Assembly (NCBI GenBank): GCA_029962745.1
Contig: CM057162.1
Location: 16,105,817 to 16,169,816 of the forward strand
From: Echinometra lucunter
Taxonomy: Eukaryota; Echinodermata; Echinoidea; Camarodonta; Echinometridae
Direction of reading: 5' to 3'
Length of the DNA stretch: 64,000 nt
The notes beneath the pieces are model-generated. The model did not search any database and had not been told where the DNA came from. It saw only the letters and a list, made by a program, of their open reading frames with translations. Positions 1 to 14,000 of this stretch are shown here, piece after piece; the first letter of the stretch is position 1, and every line of letters begins with the position of its first letter. A program made the position numbers and the translations under genes.

Positions 1-73
1 TCATCTTCTTCTTGATGAATCGCAGAAGATGCTTCTGATTCATACATGATGCTGCATGGACGTGAGTATCCAC
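1..73 (-). CDS. AMPD2: AMPD copy A coding exon 9 (zinc-binding HxH), cut by window edge
   Basis: The acceptor ATTTAAG is followed by [20 protein letters not shown], then KKKM, ending at the window edge. THVH supplies two zinc-ligand histidines of the amidohydrolase active site. The full exon, seen in contig B at 23711-23848, has 46 codons; 24 are visible here. Confidence 0.95.
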   Translation of the reverse strand, partial: MDTHVHAASCMNQKHLLRFIKKKM

Positions 74-3000
74 CTTAAATACAATCAAAAATACAGAGTA
101 AGGCCCACCGCACACTATACGATCCAACTTGATTTTTTTTTTAAATAGCATTTTGCATTAAATAAGAGACTTTACATGAGTAAACTTATCTTATTTGAAG
201 TTTCGAATAATGACAGGAATACTAAAATCGTAATTCCAGTTAACTGCAAGCCTTGTGGTCGGAGTAAAGGCCAAATCGGCTTCGAATTGTAGCTGATCAC
301 AAGATTGCTATGACGTCACTATGATTTGGAATTAAGTTCACTTTTATTCCTACAGGAAGATTCATAATAGCCTAGAATTTCAATTTTAGTATTCATACGA
401 CTTTGAATATTAAGATTTTACATGTTTAAATGTTACATTCAAATGTTAAAACACATTTTTTCCCAAATCGGATCGCAGACCAATCGTATAGTGTGCGGTC
501 TGTTTAATGAGAATATGCCAATGTACGTGAGTTTCCACCTTAAATACAATCACAAATACAGAGTAATGGGAATATGCTAATGTATTTCATACCAAAATTT
601 TGATTAAGACATATCCATGGTGATTTCACTTGCCAAATGAAATATACAAAGGAAGCCTTTTAGCTGAGGTAATCTACCATCTAAGTTGGCATAATCTTTT
701 CTAAAATTAGAATGATTATTTTTATTTATAGACTGAAGCTTGTAATCTAAATGATTCCTGACACTCTTCAACCTAACAAGGGTTTCATTCTGAACTGAAC
801 ACCAGAGTGCAATCAGTCATGTACGCAATGCCTCTCCATGAGAAGTCAGCTCTTGGAGACTGTTGTTTCTTGTATATAAACTCAACCTAGAACTAAAATG
901 AATTGCTGCAGTATGTCTTGGAAAGAAACTCAGTTTCATACCAGGATTTTAAAAAAAACAACAACACCCTTTCACCTTGATTAGTCCCACATCTTCAAAA
1001 TCATGTCAATAAATTTTCAGTAGAAATTACATTTATACATTTTTGGCATGAGTACTAACAGTATGACTCCTAGTCTGACTACACAAAAATAGATAATGAC
1101 AGAGAAATATTAAGGAACTGTAGATAAAACGGTAAGAGAAGCACATGCACCTTTCTAAGGTTGTAGAAATCTCTGTGGGGTACACTCTTCTGAGCAGCCA
1201 ATTCCTTCATCTCATTCAACAGGTTGTGAAGGTGAAATTTAGACGACAGGTAGGACAGACGACGGTAGGAGAAAGATTTGCTGTTGATAGAAATAGAACA
1301 GATGTGATATTGCTGCCCAATGAATTGCACAACGTACAAAGTCAAATCCAAATCTTCAATCTGTGTTTTAATTAGCATATACAGTGGAACCTTGTTATAA
1401 AGAACACTGTTATAACAAACTCTCGTTCTAACAAGGTAATTTTGTCAGTCCCACTTCTTTGTATTTTAGCCCTGATATAACAAGGTTTCGATATAAAGAG
1501 GTAATTTCCTTGGTCCGGAGGAGTTTGTTGTAATGAGGTTCCACTGTATATGCAATTCTTGTATTTTGTATTTTTCATTTACATTGGTTCATCTAATGTA
1601 CAATATGACTAGCACTAAACAACCTAAGAAAGAAAAAAATTATTACGACTATATGAAAAGGTAAAGCTAATTAAGAAAATTTCAGAAAATTCTAGAGTAG
1701 CTACATTTTTCATCTCATAATATATTACCAATATCTCAGTCATGACCAATAAATATGTATCCCCACTTACATGGGTCCATTGGCAATGAGTGCAAGCATC
1801 TTGTTGCTATCAACAAGAAAGGTGGACCTGTCTGGGTAGGCCAGCTCAATGGGCTCATTCCTTTCCATCTTCTCCTGGTTCTCAAAGACTCGCATCACAC
1901 CTTCCTTCAGCCTCAGCTCGCAGCTGATCGCATCCGGGAGCTCCATCTCAAACGGGTCGGGCTTGGACGGGGCATTGATAGGATGGTCTGTTTTAAAGAG
2001 ATAAATAAAGAACAATAAAACAGTGAAACCTGTTTAAAAAGACCACCCAAGGGAGACAAGAAAAGCGGTCTCTATGAGCAGGTGGTCTTTATGGACAGGT
2101 TCCTTTAATACACATTTCAATGGGGAAAACCTATTCAAAGGAAACAAAAGTGCAGTCTTTGTGGATGCCACTTAATGTAGAATTGATAAAAAAAGTAGGA
2201 AAATTATCTAAAAAGGGCCCTTTTGTACATAAATAAAGGTGTTTCCTGTAAAAAAAAATATATTGCTAAAGTAGGAATTCCTACATTTGTCTGAAAAGTG
2301 GCATCCCTGGGTCTTCCTAGATACATGTAGGTGGTCTTTCTATACAGGTGGTCGCTAAAGCAGGTTTTTGACTATAGTTACATTTATAATGTGGACATAT
2401 CCATCCCATAGGATACTCAAGGTGTTTTCATGAAACTTCTATTACCCTGGCTTTGGCAAAGCTACCTAGCATACTAAAAGCATTCACAGGAATTACTTGA
2501 TTAATACTTGGAAGGGGATGGCCATTTTTTAAGAGGGAGAGGGTATGAAAGGGAGACCATAACGATGGCACTCTGACATTTGCTCCTCCAGCAATCACTG
2601 TAGGATTTTTTGATGTTTTTTTTTTTTTAATAGCATTAGGATTGGGGTAGCACTTAAGTTTTAGGTTAGGTTTTAGATTATAGATAGAACTTTTGTTAGT
2701 ATAGGGATTGTCTCTGGAGCAATTGCCTGAGCAACTGTTGTCAGAGCGCACATTGTATTTATTTTAATATCTGGAGGAAAAAAACTTCAAAGGCTTCAAT
2801 TCATGACGTGATTTGTATATTTTTTTTAGTTCAAACGGTGTTCAGATTTACATTTCCATGAAACATTTGTATAAAAAAAAGCATTTTTGTTGTCAAAGGC
2901 TTGTTGATTTGCACAGTATCCACTCCAAGTCACACAAACAAACATCTCACTCTAGTTAGATTAAGTACAACTGCAGCGAAAGGAAACAAAGCACCCAGCA

Positions 3001-6000
3001 ATACACACAAGGGTAATGCCACTTTCAGTACAGTTAACCCATAGAGGTACTGTGTCTCCTTTAGGAGACACTTTTGCAGTATCTGCTGATCCAGAATGCT
3101 GGGCATTACATGCTATAAATGAGCAGAAAGAGAAAAATTCACTGAAAGTTTTGAGGTCATTCCCAATGCAGTATGCTGTTCCGTTTTCGAATTGGAGCAG
3201 TTTAAATGTAGCTAATCATTAAACTCTTTAAATTGGCAACGCAGTGAATATTATATAATCACTATTTCTGTATTCAAATTGGCAGTTGCAGCTTAAAGTT
3301 TCCAATCATAATTCATTTTGGTTCATGTTATATCTATATTTATTTTTTTCAAATTGTGTAAGAGCAGAAAAAATATATATATTTGTTGCCAATTTGAGGA
3401 TTGAAGATGATTAATTTAGACCTCTAAAAAGCTCTGTACTTCTATGGGTTAAGAATTATTATGGGCATCCCAAAACACACTCACACTAAAAACACCCAAT
3501 GATGAACAGCATTGAAGAGAAAGGGAAATTAGATGTCATTGCAAAAAGATTAACTTCAAGAAAATTGTGACGTATGATAATCATGTCTTGTAATGAATTA
3601 AGAATAACAACATTTGGGTGTATGAGAACATGCTTTAAAGACCAAGCTACAGATACTATGAAGTACGATATGTGTACGTAATTCATTATTCAAAGTAAGA
3701 GCAAAACTAGAGGATCTAACAACGTTTACAACTTAACAATTTGAAGAGGCTAAAGAAGGAATCAATACATGTAATTGGTGTAAGAAAAGCTGAAATTAAA
3801 GCCCACAATCTTAATACTAAACGTGAAATCAAAATAATGGGTGATTGTATGTTTTCCAAGAATAGAAAAGGCATGACCGTCTCGATTTGATGTGAAAAAA
3901 GACTAGTTGCAAGACTAACAACTGACTCGAGGCACATTGGACCTTTTGCTATAGTAAAAAGGCTCAAACCTCAAAACTCATCTAGTCAACCTGAGAGATG
4001 AGTGCCATGGTATTTAACCCACTGAACACTAAATCCAAGATAACTCTGGCAGGGGTCTATGGAAAATGTGTGTTATACCAAAATCAAATCATGTTCAACA
4101 GGTTAAGATCTATAATTATGAGGAGAGTGTAATTGAGACTTCGTTCTTAAAACTTTTTGTGCTTTCAACATGGGCATTTTGATAAACATCTCATATCCAA
4201 TGAGAAGAAATGGGTACAATGTACATGTATAATGATCATTATGGTTGAAAGCAGCCTTATTGTACAAACATGTAAAAATTGTACTTGCGACAGTTAATGC
4301 AAATTAAAGTTTAGGACAAACTTGGGTTCATGCTCACATGAAAGTTAGCTAACAAATTCAATGTAAAACTATAAACCTGAGACATAACCAATATTTGTTT
4401 CCTACACTTAACTTCTTGTATTTGAAATGTAAAAGCTTAATACAGTCGTGAGGATCATACCAGTCCCTGGAAAACTTTAAAACTCTGTGAGGAAACTGGG
4501 TAAAAACTGGTAAACAGCAAATATTTACCACACCTCGTTACCATTCAATTTTTATTTAATTCACTGCACAAATATGTAGAAACTGCTTCTCTAAAAAAAA
4601 AAAAAAAAACTAACCACAGTGCAATGTAGATCACTTCAGAATGGAACACTTCACAGAAAATGAGAGAAAGTCCAGATGAAAAGTTCTGTTTTCAAAACAG
4701 AAAAAGGGCAAGTCCAAGCAATGTTGTCCCTTATATTGTGGACCATATCTCAAATTTTAGTAAATCTGAAGATTGCTTTAAAGGGATCCGGTAACTATGC
4801 GGAGGCTTAATGAAATAAATTGTTGAATTTTGATGCTTGTGTTTTATAAAGATGTTCAGCAGGATAAATAAACATCCATGAGGTTTTGAAAGATAAGATG
4901 TTATTCTCAAGATATCAATCACTGAATATAGCCACTTTCAAAAAACCTTCCAGGGTATGCTTTTGAATAACAGGGAAGTTAATGGGTAAAAAAGGTCTGG
5001 CATTTCCGTCACTTGTATGTTTTTGCTTTATGGAAAGCACATGATGATGCTTTTGAAGTGATTTTTCACAGCTTCATTTTTACACAAAACTACATACACT
5101 GATAGCATGTACATGTAGGGACGCAGCTCAGGTTTTTGAAAGTTGCTCAATGGCTTCAAGATAACTGAACCGAAGCCTTAGATCACATGAAATAAGAAGT
5201 AAAATGACACATTTGTAGTCAATTTAAGTTCTATACTTGGAAACAAGTGGGACACCAAATGAGTGAGTACTGTGGACTTGTCCAATATCTAAGTTTAGAT
5301 CAGATTCTAAAGAAATAGTTCAAAGACAGCAGACTCGGTGAGGAAATAAAAAGGATTCACACGGAAAAAAACCAACTTACGTTGCACTTCACTGTTGGGG
5401 CTTTTAGCACTCTCCTGCTTCTTAGATTTGTTGTAACATACTAATACAATGCAGAAACATAATAATTATCATGCAATCTTTTAGAAGAATTTCAGACTAT
5501 TTCATAAAACTGATTAACATTCCAGATTTTTTTTCTAAATGTTGATCCTGAAAAACCCTGGCAAATTGAAGTTGTAGTGATGAAGATGAAGAAAATTTAG
5601 GGTGAGTAAGCTCAAAAAGTAGCCCCGGAAAAAAAATAATTAATTTTTTCCCTGGATCACTCTAGATGTATGATAACCAGACAGGAAACTGGCAATAGCA
5701 ACCAACGGCTAAAAGTGATAATGCATGCGTATGATACCTCCAGCGTGGAGTGCCCAAATCTAATGCACAATGATATGCGCATAATTTTTATATGGCAAGG
5801 ACATCGATGCGCAAACTAAGGCACACATTACCACGCTGCACTTATGTGTGATGTCATCGAAGAAAGCACATGGTGGCCTCCATTGTTGTGTAATTCTTGA
5901 CATTTCCCTCAGGTCTGTACCTTACATGTATTTTTAAATTTTTTTAAATATTCATATCATCGACATGTTCTATACAACATATAATTCATGTTTTGTGCCT

Positions 6001-9000
6001 CTTGCTTTAGTAATATGCACTGCACTACTAAAGTTAAGTCAAGGTCATGTTCATTATCTACGCTGTGACTAACATTCGTGTAGTGCACATGCACTAATGC
6101 ACTCGTAAACATGAATGATTTGTATGATAATGGATGAATATAAGGAAATCCAGTTTCCCATTCTTTTTGTTCACAAAATTGAGAAATTTTCTGTTTTCAG
6201 GCTAACATGAGGTCACAGAAGGTCCCATGTCTTGGCAATTTTTTGACCAATTTTTGCAAACTTAGTATCAAAAGATACGCAAGACTTTAAGGAAAAAAGT
6301 CTGTGGCATGGCGTGGCGTGAAATGCGGCAGTTCGAATTTTGCAGCGAAAATTGTCTAGAGAGGGCCATCATCCCACCCCCCACCCCCCACCCACAGACC
6401 CAGTCCTTTTAGGGTGAAGCTTGGTTGGTTGGTTGTTTTTTTAGTTTAGAGGCACTTGTCACTTCTAAATTAGAATATTTGCACCTAAAATAGCCTTAAT
6501 GTATAAATACTTTCGGGCCCCATTGCATGGAAACTCTACCATGATAATATTGCTCAACAGCCAATAAAATTAAAGTTTTCCATGGAAGTTACCATTGATG
6601 GCAAAAATACCATCAATGGTTTTATGCAATGAGGTCCTAGAGGGCTCCGCAATCTTATCATTGCTCTAGCTATGGCTGAGCTCCCACAAGGAGCTCAAGC
6701 ATACAAAGAATTCATTCCCACTGAGTACTGATCTACTTCACTTGGGTAAAGTGGCAAACATAGCTTAAAGTCTTGCAAACTAGTATCACGATATTGCTAT
6801 ACATTTATTCAAGAATAGTCCTCATTGCTCTGGACTGCTTTGACTGGTAAACCCCATGACAATACTCACTGTGTGCATCTTCAACAGAACTTGAATCGTC
6901 CAAGTTTAGGGGCTTGTTGTCCACCTGCCTAAGGAAGTAGGTAGTGGTCCGTGGGAAGGTCTGGTTGGCAAGCTCCATGTACTTCTCCCGGATCAGAAGG
7001 GCTTCCACAAGAGACAGAGAGGCATGGTGGAGGTCTTCTGGCGGAACCTTAAAGCATGAGAAAGTAAAAGGATAAATCCAGAAATCCTCAAGTTTGACCA
7101 TATCAAAGGGTTTGCACAGGAAAAATGTATGAAGTGGACTGCTTGAAGGCAAGAGTAGCAAGCCGTGGAGGTTTTCTTGAGGCCCCTCCAAGGATGGATC
7201 AGTAAGACTTCCTGAGAGGAAAAGAGAGGCAATGTGAAGATCTTCAGGTAGAACTGAAGAACCATCAACAACAGGAAAATTACAGGAACATATGATCATA
7301 GATCAAAGGGTTTGCATCCCATGCACAGGTTGGCACAATTACTGATTAAAATCCACTGAGTGGACAATGGGAGAAACAAAATCAGTAGTTCAGCTGAACT
7401 CGGCTTTTGAAATGAACAGCAGTGAAATTCTTCTGTCAGTGCCTATTACTGTGCCAATCGCCACTTGAAGCCCACCATCACGTGAGCAGATCAGTACTAG
7501 TGGCAAAGGAATAGTTTTTTACAAAGTTGTTATCGAAATACCACATCCAACTCACCCAGTGAATTACCACTTGGTCTACTCCTACTTTGTCTAATGCTTG
7601 TTTGGTCTCATCCCACAATGTCTAATCCCATTTCGTCTACAACCACTTGGTCTAAAACCATTTGGTCTAATTGCCACTCAGTCCGTTTACCATTTCGTCT
7701 AATTTCCAGTTAGGCTACGCCCATTTCGTCTAATAGCCACTTGGTCTAATACCATTTAGTCTATCTGACTGGACGAACTGGTAACAGACCAAATAGTTAT
7801 TAGACAAAATAAGGAAAACTAAGTAGATGAAGTGGCAATTAGACCACTTGATCATTAGAAAAAATGATAAGTAGCCCAAGTGGGTATTAGACCAAGTGAT
7901 GATTGGACCAAACGGCAATTAGACCAAAATGATAGTAAACCAAATGTGTTTAGCCATGGTGGTGTTAGACGATCTGGCAATTAGACCAACTGGTATTAGA
8001 TCAAATTAGACCAACTGGTAGTAGACCACCTGGCTATAAACCACTTACCCCACTCATATCTTCACCACTGATGGACACGCGCTGGTACTCCAGACTCAAC
8101 TGTGATGTCATGTGGCTGAATCGTTCATCCAGGTCATCACTTCCGCTGGCATCGGGTAGCTGCGGGAGGTCGTCATCTACTTCGTCCTCCATTTCAAAGT
8201 TCTTGGAGTGGGATCTGAATCAACCATGCACGGAAAAGAGATTACAATTACAGTTATAAAATACTTTTGCGCACATTCATATGCACGGATGACTGGGACA
8301 TGGACATATCAAAAATCAAAGCTTTGTTTCAATGATAATCAAAAAACTTGGCCAAAATTGATGGAGACTACAAATAGCGCATGTTCGCACATGCTCTGCC
8401 ATCTCATTTTGCAAGATGTTATCTCTGCAAACCAACAAACTCATGTGAGAGGAGCAGCTTTAATACAGCAACTCAAATGCAGGATAAATGTAACCTTTTC
8501 TCTCAAAATTTCTGCCAATTCAATATAATCTCCATTTAGTGCCGATTACTTCTCTTTCTCCTGCTCTGACAGAGATGGTGAAAAGGCTCTATGCACAGAC
8601 TCTGACAGTGAAAATCTCTGAGGATAAAAACAAAAATATTCAACTATATGTACCTTGCTGCAGCTAGCAACCTGATGAATCTCGATGAATTTTCAAACAT
8701 ATCTATATCTTGTAACACAAAACAAAAGTGTGTGTGTTCCGCAAAACTTGCAATTAAAATGTAAGGAGATGAGAAAGGAAAGAGAGAGAGATAGAGGCCA
8801 CATATGTAAGACAATAATGCAACTGTACGCAATACCATTTGGCTGCATACGTATTCATAGATGCACGATCTGCGAATAGAAAGGACAGTCAGTATCGTCA
8901 TGACTGGCCAATAATAGCATAGAAAAATGCTATAAAAAACTCCTACAAATGTTCTCACATAAAAAAGAAAGAAGCCACGCACATGAGAGGATTCATTAGC

Positions 9001-11024
9001 CTCATGCACGACTGTTTACATGTACATGAGCAGCTCTATGTCTTCTAGCAACACACAAACTTACTGATTTTATTATTTTTTTTACATGCGGCTATTCTTA
9101 TATGTACATGTACGTGGATTTGGACAAGGCATAATTAGCCAGAATCAATACATCAACCCAATATTTGATCAATGATTTTAGTTAAAGGTATCAAGGACCA
9201 ACCACCAAAATTATCTATACCCTATTTTGCATTCTATCCCAAATTAAATTATTAGCCTCTGTAGTTAGTTCTGTTACAAGATATAGTTTTTACGAATTCC
9301 TTTATGGTCATGTTTAAATACACCAAACTTAATGCAATTATGTTCATTCTTTATGGGACACCGACTGCTTGGGTAGGATTGGTACCTTCTGTTACGTCAT
9401 TAAAAAATTGTTATTTTTCTGGCAAATCCACGATGCTGAGAGGTGGTTTTATTTGTTATTATTTAGTAATCACCCAATACGTAATTGACGTAAAACTTAT
9501 ACAATAGCCGACTGTTAGCTTACTAGTGTATAGTAATACACATGTACATGTACGTTATTTGCCATATTTGTGATTTTCTTTGAATGGGCACTTTAAGGCA
9601 TTTTGGCTAAAACCAAGGTAATCAATATACTTTTTAAGGAATTGGAATTTTTAGCTGAAACCAAGGTAATCAATCTACTTTTTAGGAATTGTATTCATCT
9701 GGTCTAGAAGAAGTTTGTCACACATACAGATTCTAATTCATGCAAATTTTAAGGCCTAATGTTATTTTCTCCCTTAGAGAACAATGATTCATGCTTATCA
9801 ACAAAATATTCAAACTTCACCATATTACTGATGTACATAAAATGTAAATATAAACAGAATGAACAACATATAAATATTAGTTTTTTATTACCTATTCATA
9901 AAACTCCAAATTTCAATACATGCTCATGACAGTAAAAAAAAAATATTGTACTTTGAAGAAGAAAGAGAAAAAAACCAACAACACACAACAAAACAACAAA
10001 AGCACTCCATAGCTTTGGCCATGCATAATACTGCATTAATATCATGAAATTCTCATGACAGATGTATATGTACATGAACTTCAATATTTCCTGATAAATT
10101 TGAAGGAATTTCAATTGTTCATCAAATTTTCTGCACCATGCCAAAATGTCCATTTTTAAGCAGCAACCATGGATTTAGAATCCAAAAAAAATATATGCCA
10201 TTGGGAAGGTATCTCATGATATTTTTTTTTTTTTTTTTTTTTTTTTTTGCTATGGTACATGACATTTCTGAATGATAATGGAGTGCATTTGCTTCTTTAA
10301 ACTGGAACTCTGAAAGGATTAGTAAAAAAAAATGTGATTGCAACGACTTTCAAAAAATCACCTCTACTGCAATTTCAATATCCAATATTTCTTTTTGCTG
10401 AGAAAACTCTGTTTGCACTGTATATTGTCTGTTGACAGCCAGAGGGTTAATGCATGGATTCTGCAGAGTTATCACTCTTCTCTGTATTAACAGATGATGT
10501 TTAATGTCATTGAAAGGTTTCAACATTTCAAAAGATAGCAGACAAGACTAAGTTGGCCTTAAGGTGATTTCTTGAAAGTCTCTGCCATCGTGTGAATGCA
10601 ACTCACGGCAAGATAGTTTTGGAAGGGGTGCTGGCGCCCATCGCCCTCTCTGGGCTAGTGTGTGCAGAACGCTGCTTGAGAGCGCTATGGAATTGAGAGT
10701 TGCCCAAAGCAGGGTGGTTGACGGGAGCGTGTCCAAGGTGATCCCAAGTAATTACACAGCAAACCATGGGCAGTTATCAAACATAGTATGATGTCAAGAG
10801 AGGGTGGGGAGAGGGGGGGGGGGGGGAAATGGTAGTGTGATGGGAGTGGGAGCGGGAGGGGAGAGCAGGAGGGTGATGGAAGAGAGTAGGATAGGGGGTT
10901 TGATTGGGTGTGGGAAGGGAAGAGGGGTGTCATGAGGTTAAATAACACACCAAGGGAAATACATGTAATACACCATGATACATGTAAGAGACGGGTATAG
11001 TTTAGTGGGTGTGTATGATGATGG

Positions 11025-11069
<45 letters not shown>

Positions 11070-14000
11070 CGGTGGTGATGATGATGACGATGAGGATGAT
11101 GATGATGTTGATGATGATGATAAAGGTGAAGGAGGGGGTGGGTTAGAAGTTTGAAGTGATGGATATACATTTAGAAACGAAGGAAGGGGATTACCCCTTC
11201 ATATAAAGGGCGATGGAGAAGGATAAAGATAATGAACAGAGGTCAAATGTAAGACCAGCATGTACAAAATGATAAGAAATAAAATGACAGTTGGCAAAAT
11301 TAAAGGAAAAGCATGTAACAGGAGCAGTTGATAGAATATAGGTCATTTTGATGGAGCACAAAACAAGCAGTATCAATTGTATAATCATTAAAGATTAGAA
11401 AATTGCTGAGTGAAAGAGACATATTGTAATTACCCATGAAGAGGTGGTCAGCATTTGTGGAAGAAACACACGATGTTGGTAGTTATAAGGGATGGTTAGG
11501 AGGAATAGAATTAAGGGCATGGTAGGAAGGCAGAGCGTCAAACAATAGAGAAAGAATAACAAGAGAACAGTTCAAATATGTTAGGTAACATGATGAGCAA
11601 AGGCTCAAAACCAAATGTAAGTTTTATGAATTCAGTGGAAAATGTGGTTATGGAAAAAGAAATAAACCATTTCTCAGGAATCGTGTTATTGATAGAAGTA
11701 GTATGATAGGATATGGAGCAAAGATATTAGACATAGTTGGAATTTTTTGTCATCATTTTGATATGAATGAATTATCAGTTGAAAATCATGTTCATAAAAG
11801 GAATTTTCAAATGATTAAAAAAATAGAAATTAAATGATTTGGTGCAGATAAATGTATTTTATGGACTTACATGATGAGAGGGGAATGAATTTGAATTTCA
11901 AAATATCAATCAAAAGACCAAAACAATAGGTTAAATATGTGATGTCATTTACAAGTTGATTTCATTTGAATATTTAATGATTGAAAGCAGGTGAGGAAGG
12001 AATGAAGGAATGATGGTTGAATGAAGGGGGAAAGGAATAATGGTGGGATGAAAAGAGAAAAGGAGAACACACATTAGTTATCAATTTAAAAAGCCAAGTT
12101 CAAAAGGATTAGGTATTCGAACAGCATATAACAGCAATTCAAATTCATGAGAAAACAGGTAATTTGTGAAATGAAAACTGATGTCAACACTTAACCTTTT
12201 TAACAATAAACATGATAAAATTTCAAAAAAGGGCTCAGTTTGTAGTATTATGAAACCATCAGGGCCATTTTCCTTCCAAACTGATCAAATCAATAACACA
12301 ATTTCTTGTGTCAAAGATGTCTCAAATCAAATGAGCATGCAATGAAATTTAATGAAAATATTACTCAATGGCAAGAAAGTATTACATAACAACAAATTAT
12401 CATGGGAACAAACCTCTAAAAACTATTGAACCTGCCATGAAAAAAAAAAAAAAACTAGCACTGATTTCTGGCATGTAAATGTACCTGTATACAGTGTATT
12501 TCATGTACAGTGTACATTGTATATGGATCAAATACAGTATGCTGTCTATTAATGCAACCATGACGAGATGTATACCAGTATCTTTCTTGTTTTAATTAAT
12601 TTAAGCATTTATATCAATTGTTTGGCTTCATCTCATATTCTTCAAGTCTAACTGAAAGAGATGTGTGTAAAAATGTATTAGGCTCAAAGGGAGGTGTCAG
12701 AGTATATAAAAACCACAAGTTAGTAAAATCTTGATAAACACTGCAACCTCAAATTAAAGTCCAGCCATGCAAAAAACCGATGTTTAGTGATTAATCAAAC
12801 ATTGTGACCGCAAAGATAGTATCCTTTTTTGAGTCCTTAAATTGACTGGTATCATTATACTTTTGTTAGTTACATTGTATACATGTGTTCACATCAGACA
12901 CTATACATACACTATATATACTCTATATATACTCTACCAAACCAAAGGGTTACAAAAGCTTTGTATCCCGGTGTATGTTTTCGGCATAGGAAGGGTACCT
13001 CTGAGTGTGCCACTTTATACATTGGTATAGTTATTTTGACAATATTTTTAATATATCTTTATGTTAAAGATAAACTGGAGTTCTGGTCATGCAATCATAA
13101 TGTGAAAGAAACTGTTCCAAACCAACTGGGATAGTAATAGATGTGTCTAGTGTGAGATTTGAAGATAATCAAATTGATAAGAAATTTCCTTACTTTCCCA
13201 AAAAAGATACTTGCACAGCATAAAAAATTTAGTTTATGGGACCACACAGAAATCGGGAATGAATGTTAACCCCCCCCCCAAAAAAAAAAAAAAAACTTTC
13301 CAGGTTTTTCTTGTCATATTTCTAAGAGCATTTGAAAAGCAATCCTTTAAATGGGACATTTTTTACTAAGATATTCTTCCTAAATGACAATGAAAGAGTG
13401 AGAAAGCTAACAAATTATTTTTCACCCATCCCAGAACTCAATCTTCTCCTTAAATGGTAATTTTATGTTTTGTATCAATTACTGAAAAGGTAATGATACT
13501 CACTTGCCTGTTAACATACATGTATGGGTACTACCTAACCATGAACATTGAGTCTCAATGACATTCCAAAAGTTAAAGGATCAAGGGAAAATCCATCTTC
13601 TTGTCATATTTCCAATATAAGGACATTTGAAGAGCAATCCTTTCAAGGGGACATTTTTACCATGACATTCCTCCTAACTGACATGGAAAGAATGAGAAAG
13701 CTCACAAATTATTTTTCACCTTTCCCAGAACTAAAGCTTCTCTTTAAATGGTAATTTCAGGTTTGTATTGCTGGAATGGTATTGATACTCACATGCCTGC
13801 TAACATATGGTTACTACCCAACCATGAACACAAGGGTCTCACTGACATTCCAAAGGTTCAAACATCAAGGGGAAATCCATCTTCTCAAGGTGACGTGTAT
13901 TGAAATCTCGTACAGAAATTCCCATCAGAAGTGAGTAGCCCCCAAACAGACCATTACTCCAATGTGTGAACATACTAAATGCCACAGAAATATACACCAT

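Noticed and set aside
1755..2018. Plus-strand frame opposite AMPD exon 7
   Set aside because: Antisense shadow of a conserved exon. The plus-strand frames at 1145-1375, 8071-8259 and 32593-33156 are likewise shadows.
9183..9597. Possible TTAA-bounded transposon
   Set aside because: TTAA occurs at both edges but the adjacent ends do not form convincing inverted repeats.
10685..11170. Polyhistidine-rich frame, and a matching polyaspartate frame in copy B
   Set aside because: Direct translation of the (GAT)n microsatellite; lies inside an AMPD intron.
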